From Brumimicrobium oceani (GTDB lineage: Bacteria > Bacteroidota > Bacteroidia > Flavobacteriales_D > Crocinitomicaceae): a stretch of 64,000 nucleotides of DNA. The DNA lies in contig NZ_QFRJ01000004.1 of the NCBI RefSeq assembly GCF_003143775.1, forward strand, positions 62,001-126,000, read 5' to 3'. Below are positions 1-7,346 of this stretch, piece by piece; the first letter of the stretch is position 1, and every line of letters starts with the position of its first letter. Both the position numbers and the translations under genes were made by a program. A model generated the notes under the pieces. The model saw nothing but the letters and a program-made list of their open reading frames with translations, was not told where the DNA came from and ran no database searches.

Positions 1-473
1 CCGATGTAGAAAATAGTAAAACCGCTATCTCTTCTAATGTCTCCTGGAGCATACAAACCACCAACCATTGTAGAAATGTTCGGTTTTAATCCACCTACAC
101 CTAAAATGATTAATGCCAATCCCGTAAAGAAGGCCCAATCTTGCGGAATAGCCAAAACCCCGTGACCAATACACAGCAGGAGTCCACCGTACATTACCGT
201 CTTTTTTTGCCCTAAAAACTTGTCGGCAATCCACCCCCCTGGAATAGAAGCTACATAAACAAACATGGTATACCATCCATACAACCAAATTGCATCTTTA
301 CTGCTCCATCCTAATCCTGGGTCAACTGCGGTAGCAGAAGCTGCGATATATAAGGTAAGAATACCTCGCATTCCATAATATGAGAACCTTTCCCACATTT
401 CCGTAAAGAATAAAATAAACAATCCTACTGGATGTCCTAAGAACTCTTTTTTCACACTTGCATCTAAACTCAT
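1..473 (-). CDS. POT/PTR-family proton-dependent peptide transporter, N-terminal part
   Basis: This gene runs off the left edge of the window; only about 157 N-terminal codons are present. Translation from the ATG at 473 gives a polytopic membrane protein with the POT-family signature near residue 26 (FTEMWERFSYYGMRGIL, the ExxERFxYY motif used in proton coupling) and a later segment GGLKPNISTMVGG, typical of the same family. Such proteins import di- and tripeptides with protons across the inner membrane. The start is chosen because the ERFSYYG motif normally lies about 20-30 residues from the N-terminus. The neighbouring M1 aminopeptidase is divergent, which fits peptide use, though that link is inference. 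Confidence 0.9.
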   Translation of the reverse strand, partial: MSLDASVKKEFLGHPVGLFILFFTEMWERFSYYGMRGILTLYIAASATAVDPGLGWSSKDAIWLYGWYTMFVYVASIPGGWIADKFLGQKKTVMYGGLLLCIGHGVLAIPQDWAFFTGLALIILGVGGLKPNISTMVGGLYAPGDIRRDSGFTIFYI

Positions 474-812
474 ACTTGTTTCATTAGTATTTGGGTCGTG
501 AAAATAATTAAAATTATTGAGCCTTAGCCAAATTACGTTAATTTAGTTTAGGGAAGAAAGAAATACAATCTACAAAGCCTTCGTCATTTTAGAGATATTG
601 GTGGTCATCTTAATTCTGCAAACAAGATTCTAATACAAGAACAAAGGATATATTAACCAGGGAAATAGACACTTTTCTTACTTCAAAAAACACTAATGTT
701 CTAATTTTCATCTATCAAATAGACAACCCGATTCTGACCGACACTTCCCCTTTCGACGAAAAGGGTACGCGTTGATTTATAACAGCATTTAGCCACTCAA
801 TTTTCATTAGGC
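474..812. other. Spacer between divergent peptide transporter and aminopeptidase genes
   Basis: About 340 bases with no convincing reading frame. It must carry the promoter for the leftward transporter and the upstream part of the rightward aminopeptidase promoter. I see no long repeat or RNA structure in it. Confidence 0.5.
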
Positions 813-820
813 TACATTTG
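813..820 (+). promoter_or_regulatory. -7 box for the M1 aminopeptidase gene
   Basis: TACATTTG matches the Bacteroidota TAnnTTTG -7 consensus exactly. No clear TTG -33 element sits at the usual 19-21 base distance. It implies transcription starting near 827, about 60 bases before the ATG at 887, and argues against a start codon further upstream. Confidence 0.5.
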
Positions 821-886
821 AAAATCAACTCACTTATCGAATACCTCATAAATAGTCCTATTTTTACACTTTATAAACACTTAAGT

Positions 887-2779
887 ATGATTAAAAAAAT
901 TTTTACCGCATTTACAATTTTGGCTTTATTTTCGTGTAATCAAGAGGGAAATAAGGAGGAAACAACAGTTGAAAACAAAACAGAAGAAAATGAAGTTGTT
1001 GTGACAAACCACAGTTACGCCAGGCTAAATCAAGTTAGAACACTTCACATAGATTTAGAGTTAGCGCTGAACGTGCAAAACAAAACCATTGATGGTGTAG
1101 CGAGACACCGTGTAAAAAATGAAGGTTTCGACAAAGTCTATTTCGACATTAAAGACCTAGACATCAAAAAGGTTACCTTAGGTGCAAGAAACAACGAAAC
1201 AGAAACCCAATTCGAGATTGGTGAATATGACTCGCTTTTGGGCTCACCACTCATTGTAGACTTACAAGTGGGAGATTTATTTGTGAATGTTTACTACTCT
1301 ACTTCTCCAAATGCTGAGGCTCTTGGTTGGTTGGCACCTGAATTAACAGGAAGTGGAAAGTATCCATTCGTTTATACTCAAGGACAAGCCATTCTAACAA
1401 GAACTTGGATTCCAATTCAAGATACTCCTGAAAACAGAATTACTTATACAGCGACCGTGAAAGCTCCTGAGGGAATGTCAACAATTATGAGCGCTACAAA
1501 CCCTACTGAATTAAACGGAAATAATGAGTTTCGTCATGAAATGAAACAGCCTATCCCCTCCTATTTAATCGCATTGACTGCTGGGGAGTTAGAATACAGA
1601 AAGCTAGGTAAAAACTCTGGTGTTTATGCCGAACCACACATGATTGATGCCGCTGAAAAGGAATTTAAAGACATTCCGAAAATGATGATTGTTGCGGAAG
1701 AATTATATGGTAAATACCTTTGGGATGTCTACGATGTCTTGGTACTACCTTATTCTTTCCCATTTGGAGGAATGGAAAACCCAAGATTAACTTTCTTGAC
1801 TCCTACCCTCGTTGCAGGAGACGGAAGTTTAGTAAGCACTGTAGCTCATGAATTAGCGCATTCCTGGTCTGGAAACTTAGTTACCAATGCTTCATGGGAT
1901 GATTTCTGGTTGAATGAAGGGTTTACCGTATATTTTGAAAACAGAATAATGGAAGGAGTTTATGGTAAAGAAGTAGCTGATATGCTAGCAATAATTGAGC
2001 TGCAGGAATTAAAGGAAACTATTGCTGAAATGAATGCCCAAGGAAATGAAAAGGACACGCATTTGAAATTGGCGCTAGACAACAGGAACCCAGATGATGG
2101 AATGACTGACATTGCTTATGGGAAAGGTGCATTTTTCTTAAAAACACTGGAGAAAGAAGTGGGACGAGAAAAATTCGATGAATTCATTATCAAATATTTC
2201 AATGCACATAAATTTGGGACCTTAACTACAGAGGACTTTGTGAAATACCTCAACGAAAATCTTTTAACTCCCTTAAATGTTGAATTCAACACTGAAGAAT
2301 GGATTTACGGTGAAGGAATACCGGATAACATTGTGCAAGTTGAGTCCGAAAAATTTGCAATTGCAGAAAAATTAGCCAATAGTATTCTAGAAGGAAAAGG
2401 GATGCCTAAAGACTTGAAAAGAGCAGATAAAACAACGCAAGAATGGATGGCTTTTATTAGAGCATTTGATGGGAAATTAGACACAAACAAAATGATGGCC
2501 ATTGATAAGCAATTGAATTTCAAAGGAAGTGGAAATTCTGAAATTATGTCTGAATGGTATGTGTTAGGAATTAAAAACAACTACAAAGGAATTCGACCAG
2601 AAATGAAGGCCTTCTTAACGAAAGTGGGAAGAAGGAAATATTTGGAACCACTATACACAACTTTAGCAAATACTTCAGAAGAAAGTTTGGAATGGGGAAA
2701 ATCAGTTTACAAAGAAGCAAGACCGAATTATCACGCGATTTCTTTTAATACGGTGGATGAGATTTTGGGAGTAAATTAA
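887..2779 (+). CDS. M1-family metallo-aminopeptidase lipoprotein (LTA4 hydrolase-like)
   Basis: A 630-residue zinc aminopeptidase that removes N-terminal residues from peptides. The N-terminus MIKKIFTAFTILALFSC is a lipoprotein signal with lipobox LFSC, so it should be lipid-anchored in the envelope. The exopeptidase motif GGMEN is at residues 294-298, and the zinc site is HELAH at 321-325 with the third ligand Glu344 in LNEGF. The sequence around these motifs and the helical C-terminal third resemble the leukotriene A4 hydrolase branch of M1. A longer in-frame reading starting at 818 would hide the lipoprotein signal and overlap the promoter box, so 887 is preferred. It probably works with peptide uptake; no operon partner is seen. 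Confidence 0.93.
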   Translation: MIKKIFTAFTILALFSCNQEGNKEETTVENKTEENEVVVTNHSYARLNQVRTLHIDLELALNVQNKTIDGVARHRVKNEGFDKVYFDIKDLDIKKVTLGARNNETETQFEIGEYDSLLGSPLIVDLQVGDLFVNVYYSTSPNAEALGWLAPELTGSGKYPFVYTQGQAILTRTWIPIQDTPENRITYTATVKAPEGMSTIMSATNPTELNGNNEFRHEMKQPIPSYLIALTAGELEYRKLGKNSGVYAEPHMIDAAEKEFKDIPKMMIVAEELYGKYLWDVYDVLVLPYSFPFGGMENPRLTFLTPTLVAGDGSLVSTVAHELAHSWSGNLVTNASWDDFWLNEGFTVYFENRIMEGVYGKEVADMLAIIELQELKETIAEMNAQGNEKDTHLKLALDNRNPDDGMTDIAYGKGAFFLKTLEKEVGREKFDEFIIKYFNAHKFGTLTTEDFVKYLNENLLTPLNVEFNTEEWIYGEGIPDNIVQVESEKFAIAEKLANSILEGKGMPKDLKRADKTTQEWMAFIRAFDGKLDTNKMMAIDKQLNFKGSGNSEIMSEWYVLGIKNNYKGIRPEMKAFLTKVGRRKYLEPLYTTLANTSEESLEWGKSVYKEARPNYHAISFNTVDEILGVN

Positions 2780-2828
2780 TTCAAAATAAGAAGCTATAAC
2801 TTTTTGCTTTTGCGTTTATTCATTTTGA

Positions 2829-2867
2829 AAAAAAAGCCTGTTCATCAGCTAATGGACAGGCTTTTTT
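2829..2867. terminator. Bidirectional rho-independent terminator after the aminopeptidase gene
   Basis: A stem of AAAAAGCCTGT and its complement around a short loop, followed by a T run and preceded by an A run, so it can stop transcription on both strands. It lies about 50 bases after the aminopeptidase stop codon. Confidence 0.8.
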
Positions 2868-2885
2868 GTTTATCAGAAAAAATTA

Positions 2886-3200
2886 AAAAACTCTGACAGT
2901 TCCATTATTAACTCAATAACAAAACAGATTGGACCCTGCCAGAGTAATTTATTTTATTGGGTTACCAAGATAAGTCGTTAGGTATAACATATTAAGGCTA
3001 ATTAATAAACCCTTTCTCTTTTATTTAAAAATTATCCTTATTGAATATGAAAAAATCCCTCAGTCGTTTCACTTCATCGGAATGACAAGCTCGACAGAAA
3101 TTTGTTATGTTAGAGCATAACAAGTTGACGAGAGATCTCTTTTAATAATGGGACTAATGATCTAGATTGGTAACCCTATTAATTTATTCATTGAAATTTC
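2886..3200. repeat. Non-coding spacer with nested inverted repeats, possibly a small non-autonomous element
   Basis: No gene is supported here. Three structures are visible. ACTCTGACAG at 2890 pairs with CTGCCAGAGT ending at 2945. TTGGGTTACCAA near 2957-2968 is mirrored by TTGGTAACCC at 3167-3176, bounding about 220 bases. A hairpin TTGTTATG/CATAACAA lies near 3100-3122. The stretch around 3056-3090 (CCCTCAGTCGTTTCACTTC) resembles a dispersed repeat that I recall from other Bacteroidota genomes; that resemblance is from memory. Confidence 0.45.
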
Positions 3201-3239
3201 AGAACCTATTTACCCATAAAGACGCAATGAGTTGGGTTC

Positions 3240-3707
3240 CTACCGCGGGTGAGAAACCAATTTCAAAACCTCCAATAAATCCTCTTGATTCATAAAACTA
3301 TTGTTTTTGTAAACAACATCATTTCCAATCATTAAAACCGTACTGGGAAAACTAACTTCACCATTTTTCCTTGCCAATTGCATAGCCAATTGGTGCTTTC
3401 CCTCGTTTAAACCAGTAGGCTCATAAACAAAGCGCTTTCCTTTGTAAACAACATCCTCTTTGCTTTCTGCATTCAAGATCACCAAGTAATAATCTTTATT
3501 CAGAATTTCAGAAACAGAATCACTTTGTAAAACCTTATTTTCCATTCCCAAGCAAATCGAACACCAATCTGTTTTAATAAAGAACAAAACCGGACGTTCC
3601 TCAAAATACTGCAAACTGTCTAACTCATTTGCAGAATACACATTCAATTGCGCTTGCGAAAAAAGTGGTATTAAAAAAATTAAGAACAAGTAAATTTTTG
3701 TTTTCAT
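3240..3707 (-). CDS. Secreted thioredoxin-fold protein with CxxC motif
   Basis: A 155-residue protein with a signal peptide (MKTKIYLFLIFLIPLFSQAQ) followed by a thioredoxin-like domain. The active-site motif is DWCSIC, with Cys49 and Cys52, and a cis-proline-like FPST segment occurs near residue 125. It should act in the periplasm as a thiol-disulfide or metal-thiol protein; the substrate is unknown. It lies about 150 bases downstream of the TonB receptor on the same strand, so the two are probably co-transcribed. An in-frame start four codons upstream at 3719 is possible, but the shorter start gives the better signal peptide. Confidence 0.75.
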   Translation of the reverse strand: MKTKIYLFLIFLIPLFSQAQLNVYSANELDSLQYFEERPVLFFIKTDWCSICLGMENKVLQSDSVSEILNKDYYLVILNAESKEDVVYKGKRFVYEPTGLNEGKHQLAMQLARKNGEVSFPSTVLMIGNDVVYKNNSFMNQEDLLEVLKLVSHPR

Positions 3708-3860
3708 TGCTTTAATCATTTTTTAAATTAGAGTTAGCTCATACTTCATTTAAGAGTTTCCCGAAAATAGACTTCATTGAATGAATACTTTTTCTGGTGT
3801 TTAAATAGTTTTTCCATTCCAATCAATCGGAACGGAAAAACTGTTGTTTTCTTTCGAAGG

Positions 3861-6167
3861 CTATTTTATAGTATAACGCAATCCAAGAAATCCTCTTATT
3901 CCTTGATTTGGTCCATAAACATAAGCCGGATCAAAAACTAAACCATAAGGATTTTCCGCAGTTTGCATCACATCTCCATTGGCTTCATATTGTACATTCT
4001 GATCAAAGGGATCTTGCGTTCGAGCAATAATAAAAGGCTCACCTTTGGCTGGAGTCCAATTCAATAGATTTTTCACTCCACCAAATATAGACAATCCATT
4101 TTTGAAATCTTTTGTCACTTGAATATTTTGAATACTCCAAACAGGCGACTCAGGACTTCTAGGGTCGTTTTCGCTTAACAATGGTAGCTTCATCGGACCA
4201 TATAAGTTTCCTGTATAATCAATCTTAACCTTAGCTTTCGCAAATGTATACCCAATATTCCAAGTCATTGTGTACTCCTCTTGAAACTCTTGGCGTATTC
4301 TTTCTCCATCTTCAACACTAGAAACATCCATTACCGTTCCTCCAATACGCGCAGAAAGACCTTTGTAACGAATATCCATATTTAATGAAACTCCCTTAGA
4401 TTCAGCATAGCCGTCTAGGTTATCATAGATAATTAAGTTAGGGTCTGTTTCGTAATCAGGAATAATTTTATTATCAAAATAAGTGTAGAAAACAGTTGCA
4501 TCAAAATTAAGAAACAAGCCGTTTTTAAAGTTCAGTTTTTTCACAAAATTGATGTTACCATTCCAAGATGTTTCTGGTCGAATCTCACTTAAGATTACTA
4601 AATCTCTCGCTCCAGAGAGTGCAGCATGATCCTCTGTGAAAATATTTGCCACCCTATACCCCGAACCACCACTTAGTCGTAAAATGTTCAATTTGTTCGT
4701 GGAAGTCCATTTGTAATTTAAGCGCGGGGTAAAAATCGACCCGTGAATGGAATTGTAGTCATATCTCATCCCTAACAAAACGGTATTTTTTTCATTTAAT
4801 CTCCATTCATCTTGCAGAAAAACACCAGGAAGATAAGTCTCCGAAGGTTCATTTATAGTTTCTCCATTAACCAATGAATTTGTAGCACTTGTATTGTCGT
4901 CATAATAGGTGTAACGCATTGCACCTCCTAACAGTAAGTTATGTCTACCTAGCTTTTTATCCCATGTTAATTGTCCAAAACCAATATTTTGAACTCCATT
5001 ATAAGACATGTCTCCATAATAAGAATTTTGATCATGACCATTTGCACTAAACATCAACATTACTTTTTCATCAAATGGCAATTGATAGTTTCCAAAAACT
5101 TCCCATCGGCTGGTATATATGCTTTCCCCATAAAGTTCGCTTCCACCACGATAACCTGGAGTCCAATCCATATCTCCTCCCCATCTATCTTCGTATACAT
5201 AACGACCTGCAAAAGAGAATACACGGTTGTTTTTACGTTTTAAACTCCATTTATTGAAAATAGAAAAACGATCTTGCAAAGTAACATCTGTAAATCCGTC
5301 ATTGTTATTGTCAATCGGGTTGCTGTAATTGAAGTAATTCACCCCTACAAGTGTAGACAATCTACTTCCAATGTCAGCATGATATCCAAGATCAGCATTT
5401 ATTTCTCCCCAAGAGCTACCAAAAACTTCGCCTGTAAAAACGGGAGCATTCTGCGCTGATTTTGTGATCACATTTATTAATCCACCCACTGCTTCAGAGC
5501 CATACAGGGTTGAGGCAGGACCCTTTACAATCTCTACACGCTCTATTAATGCTTGAGGAATTCCGTTTAATCCATAAACAGATCCTAGACCACTAACAAT
5601 TGGCATTCCGTCAATCAAAATCATGGTGTAAGGACCTTCCAACCCATTGATATGAATATCTCCAGTGTTACAAACGCTACAATTTACTTGCGGACGAACC
5701 CCATTAACCGTCTGTAAAGACTCAAAAATTGAAGGAGTTGGATTTGATCTAAAAAACTCTTTAGAATACACCTCGATTGGAACTGGACTATCAGATTTAC
5801 GCACACTTCGCATTGTTCCAGAAATCACCACCTCATCAAAATTGGTGGTTATGGATTGTAATTTAAACACTACATTCACTCGGTTATTGTCTTTTAAAAC
5901 AACCGAAATGGTATCATTTAGAAAATCTGATGATCGAGAAATTAGTTGATATGATCCAGTAGGCAAACCAGAAATGGTAAACTCACCTGCGGCATTTGTG
6001 GTTGCGCCTTGGTTCATGCCTTCCACGACAATGTCAATCCATGCTAAACGTTCAGCATTCTTACTCTGAACCACCCCCATAATTGTCGTCTGCGCGAATA
6101 AACCAGTTGAACTGAACAACAAAAAGGCGGTGAAAATAGCTAAATGTAAATTATATTTAATATTCAT
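3861..6167 (-). CDS. TonB-dependent outer-membrane receptor with cysteine pair in the plug
   Basis: A 768-residue outer-membrane receptor that would import a ligand using TonB energy. After the signal peptide (ending LFAQ) come a carboxypeptidase-regulatory-like beta-sandwich at about residues 27-107, a plug domain at about 120-235 (INGLEGPYTMILIDGMPI and VEIVKGPASTLYGSEAVGG are typical) and a 22-strand-type barrel ending in an aromatic/basic C-terminus. The plug carries NCSVCNTGDIHI, with Cys163 and Cys166, an uncommon CxxC exposed near the ligand side. The downstream secreted thioredoxin-fold protein also has a CxxC. Receptors of this subgroup often sit near metal-handling genes, which suggests a metal or metal complex as ligand; this is inference. 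Confidence 0.9.
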   Translation of the reverse strand: MNIKYNLHLAIFTAFLLFSSTGLFAQTTIMGVVQSKNAERLAWIDIVVEGMNQGATTNAAGEFTISGLPTGSYQLISRSSDFLNDTISVVLKDNNRVNVVFKLQSITTNFDEVVISGTMRSVRKSDSPVPIEVYSKEFFRSNPTPSIFESLQTVNGVRPQVNCSVCNTGDIHINGLEGPYTMILIDGMPIVSGLGSVYGLNGIPQALIERVEIVKGPASTLYGSEAVGGLINVITKSAQNAPVFTGEVFGSSWGEINADLGYHADIGSRLSTLVGVNYFNYSNPIDNNNDGFTDVTLQDRFSIFNKWSLKRKNNRVFSFAGRYVYEDRWGGDMDWTPGYRGGSELYGESIYTSRWEVFGNYQLPFDEKVMLMFSANGHDQNSYYGDMSYNGVQNIGFGQLTWDKKLGRHNLLLGGAMRYTYYDDNTSATNSLVNGETINEPSETYLPGVFLQDEWRLNEKNTVLLGMRYDYNSIHGSIFTPRLNYKWTSTNKLNILRLSGGSGYRVANIFTEDHAALSGARDLVILSEIRPETSWNGNINFVKKLNFKNGLFLNFDATVFYTYFDNKIIPDYETDPNLIIYDNLDGYAESKGVSLNMDIRYKGLSARIGGTVMDVSSVEDGERIRQEFQEEYTMTWNIGYTFAKAKVKIDYTGNLYGPMKLPLLSENDPRSPESPVWSIQNIQVTKDFKNGLSIFGGVKNLLNWTPAKGEPFIIARTQDPFDQNVQYEANGDVMQTAENPYGLVFDPAYVYGPNQGIRGFLGLRYTIK

Positions 6168-6355
6168 AAATTTTATTTTTTTTACAAATATGTATTATTT
6201 TTAGACAAGGCTAAAAATTTAAGTAGGTAATATTAAAATATTTTATTTAAACAGACAAAAATTGGTGACTATCTATTATTTTACAGGGTCTTATGGTATT
6301 TTTTTTGGTTGGTTAAGACATTGGGGTTGAGTTTGGGGTTTAGATTGCGTATGAC

Positions 6356-6409
6356 GTTTTGTTGTTGTGTAGAGACGCACGGCCGTGCGTCTCTACACAA
6401 CAACAAAAC
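6356..6409. repeat. Perfect palindrome, REP-like, left of the RAYT gene
   Basis: Two arms of 27 bases meet at a central GGCC with no loop and no mismatch. The inner 20 bases, AGACGCACGGCCGTGCGTCT, recur in the palindrome at 7294-7345, while the outer parts of the arms differ (TTGTTGTTGTGT here). Such GC-rich palindromes beside a RAYT gene are its expected substrate. Confidence 0.85.
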
Positions 6410-6441
6410 ACAACAACAAAACACAACAACAAAACACAACC
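6397..6441. repeat. 13-base tandem repeat at the edge of the palindrome
   Basis: The unit ACAACAACAAAAC occurs three times in perfect head-to-tail order (6397-6409, 6410-6422, 6423-6435) and then breaks off. The first unit is also the outer end of the right palindrome arm, so the array seems to have grown from the palindrome's tail. Confidence 0.85.
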
Positions 6442-6665
6442 GATTCGAAATTCCCCATTTCAAAACGTTATGATTTCAAACAATCATTTATCGAATCATC
6501 AAAATAAAAATCATCAAATCAAACATTATTTCAATATAAATCCCTATTTTCAATACAAACAAAAATTGTTTTCACAAAACAAAACCATAACCACCTAAAT
6601 CAAATCAATAAATATTGGGGTTATCGTTTTCAGTTTTGTAATCATTCATTCTAAAAAACTGTACG

Positions 6666-7286
6666 ATGTCAGAAAAATATAAAAATAGATACAGAATCGA
6701 CTCCCATCGGAAACTCAATTGGAATTATTCTGCCAATGGTTATTATTTTATCACAATTATAACCCAAAACCGAATTTGCAATTTAGGTGAAATCAAGAAT
6801 AAAAAAATGATACATTCTGATTTTGGAAAAATTGTAAAAACTGAATTTGAAAAATCTTTTCAAATACGCAGCGAATTAATTCAACATGAAGATATTATAA
6901 TGCCAAATCACATTCACGCACTCGTTGAAATTAATCAATCCAAAAAAAGAAATGATTTAAAAATAAAAAAAGCACCGAAAAGGCAGGACTATCAACAAAA
7001 TCATGAAAATTTTCGGCACTTGAAAATCAAACGAAATCGTCCCATTCGCTTGCCTCAATCTATTTCTTCATTTATAGCGGGTTTCAAATCGTCAGTTAAC
7101 ACAAAAATTGATGATTATATCGATGAACATCAACTAAATATTCCGAAATTTAATCGAAAGAATCATTTTTTTCAACCCAATTATCACGACCATGTGGTAC
7201 GAAATCATGTAGAGTATCAGAATATAAAATATTATATCCGATTCAATCCTAAAAATTGGGGTTATGACAGATTGAAAGATGAATGA
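6666..7286 (+). CDS. REP-associated tyrosine transposase (RAYT, Y1/HUH family)
   Basis: A 206-residue single-domain HUH nuclease. The metal-binding motif is HIH at residues 82-84 within MPNHIHALVE. The likely nucleophile is Tyr190 in KYYIRFNP, the YIxxNP signature of RAYTs, preceded by HDHVVRNHVEY. These enzymes cut and join single-stranded DNA at REP hairpins. All catalytic elements look intact and the frame is open. The gene is framed by two perfect palindromes (6356-6409 and 7294-7345), the second starting 7 bases after the stop. The middle (about residues 95-125) is a lysine/arginine/asparagine-rich insertion. The coding sequence looks more A-rich than its neighbours, as is common for elements of this type. 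Confidence 0.92.
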   Translation: MSEKYKNRYRIDSHRKLNWNYSANGYYFITIITQNRICNLGEIKNKKMIHSDFGKIVKTEFEKSFQIRSELIQHEDIIMPNHIHALVEINQSKKRNDLKIKKAPKRQDYQQNHENFRHLKIKRNRPIRLPQSISSFIAGFKSSVNTKIDDYIDEHQLNIPKFNRKNHFFQPNYHDHVVRNHVEYQNIKYYIRFNPKNWGYDRLKDE

Positions 7287-7293
7287 TTGGGTT

Positions 7294-7345
7294 TTTACAC
7301 GACACGTAAAGACGCACGGCCGTGCGTCTTTACGTGTCGTGTAAA
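7294..7345. repeat. Perfect palindrome, REP-like, right of the RAYT gene
   Basis: Two 26-base arms meet at GGCC without mismatch. The inner 20 bases equal those of the palindrome at 6356-6409, while the outer arms (TTTACACGACACGT) are different yet still perfectly paired, so each copy has its own matching extension. It ends two bases from the A2M gene's stop codon and may also terminate that leftward transcript. Confidence 0.85.
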
Positions 7346-7346
7346 C

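Larger units (their letters stand above)
6168..6665. other. Spacer between TonB receptor and RAYT gene, repeat-rich
   Basis: About 500 bases without a credible gene. It contains the leftward receptor promoter region, a 54-base perfect palindrome, an adjoining 13-base tandem repeat and then a strongly A/C-rich stretch without structure. A weak promoter candidate for the receptor (CAA at 6212-6214 as the -33 TTG, CAAAT at 6191-6195 as part of the -7 box) departs from the consensus by one base of register. Confidence 0.6.

Noticed and set aside
34-288. Leftward 84-codon frame rich in Trp and Cys at the left edge
   Set aside because: It is a shadow in another frame of the POT-family transporter, which is clearly coded in 1-473.
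6397-6441. Short repeats suggesting a CRISPR array
   Set aside because: The units are 13 bases long, directly adjoining and without spacers; no cas genes are near.
6281-6598. Frames on both strands across the palindrome left of the RAYT gene
   Set aside because: Both translate the palindrome into the same mirror peptide and have low-complexity ends; they are not genes.
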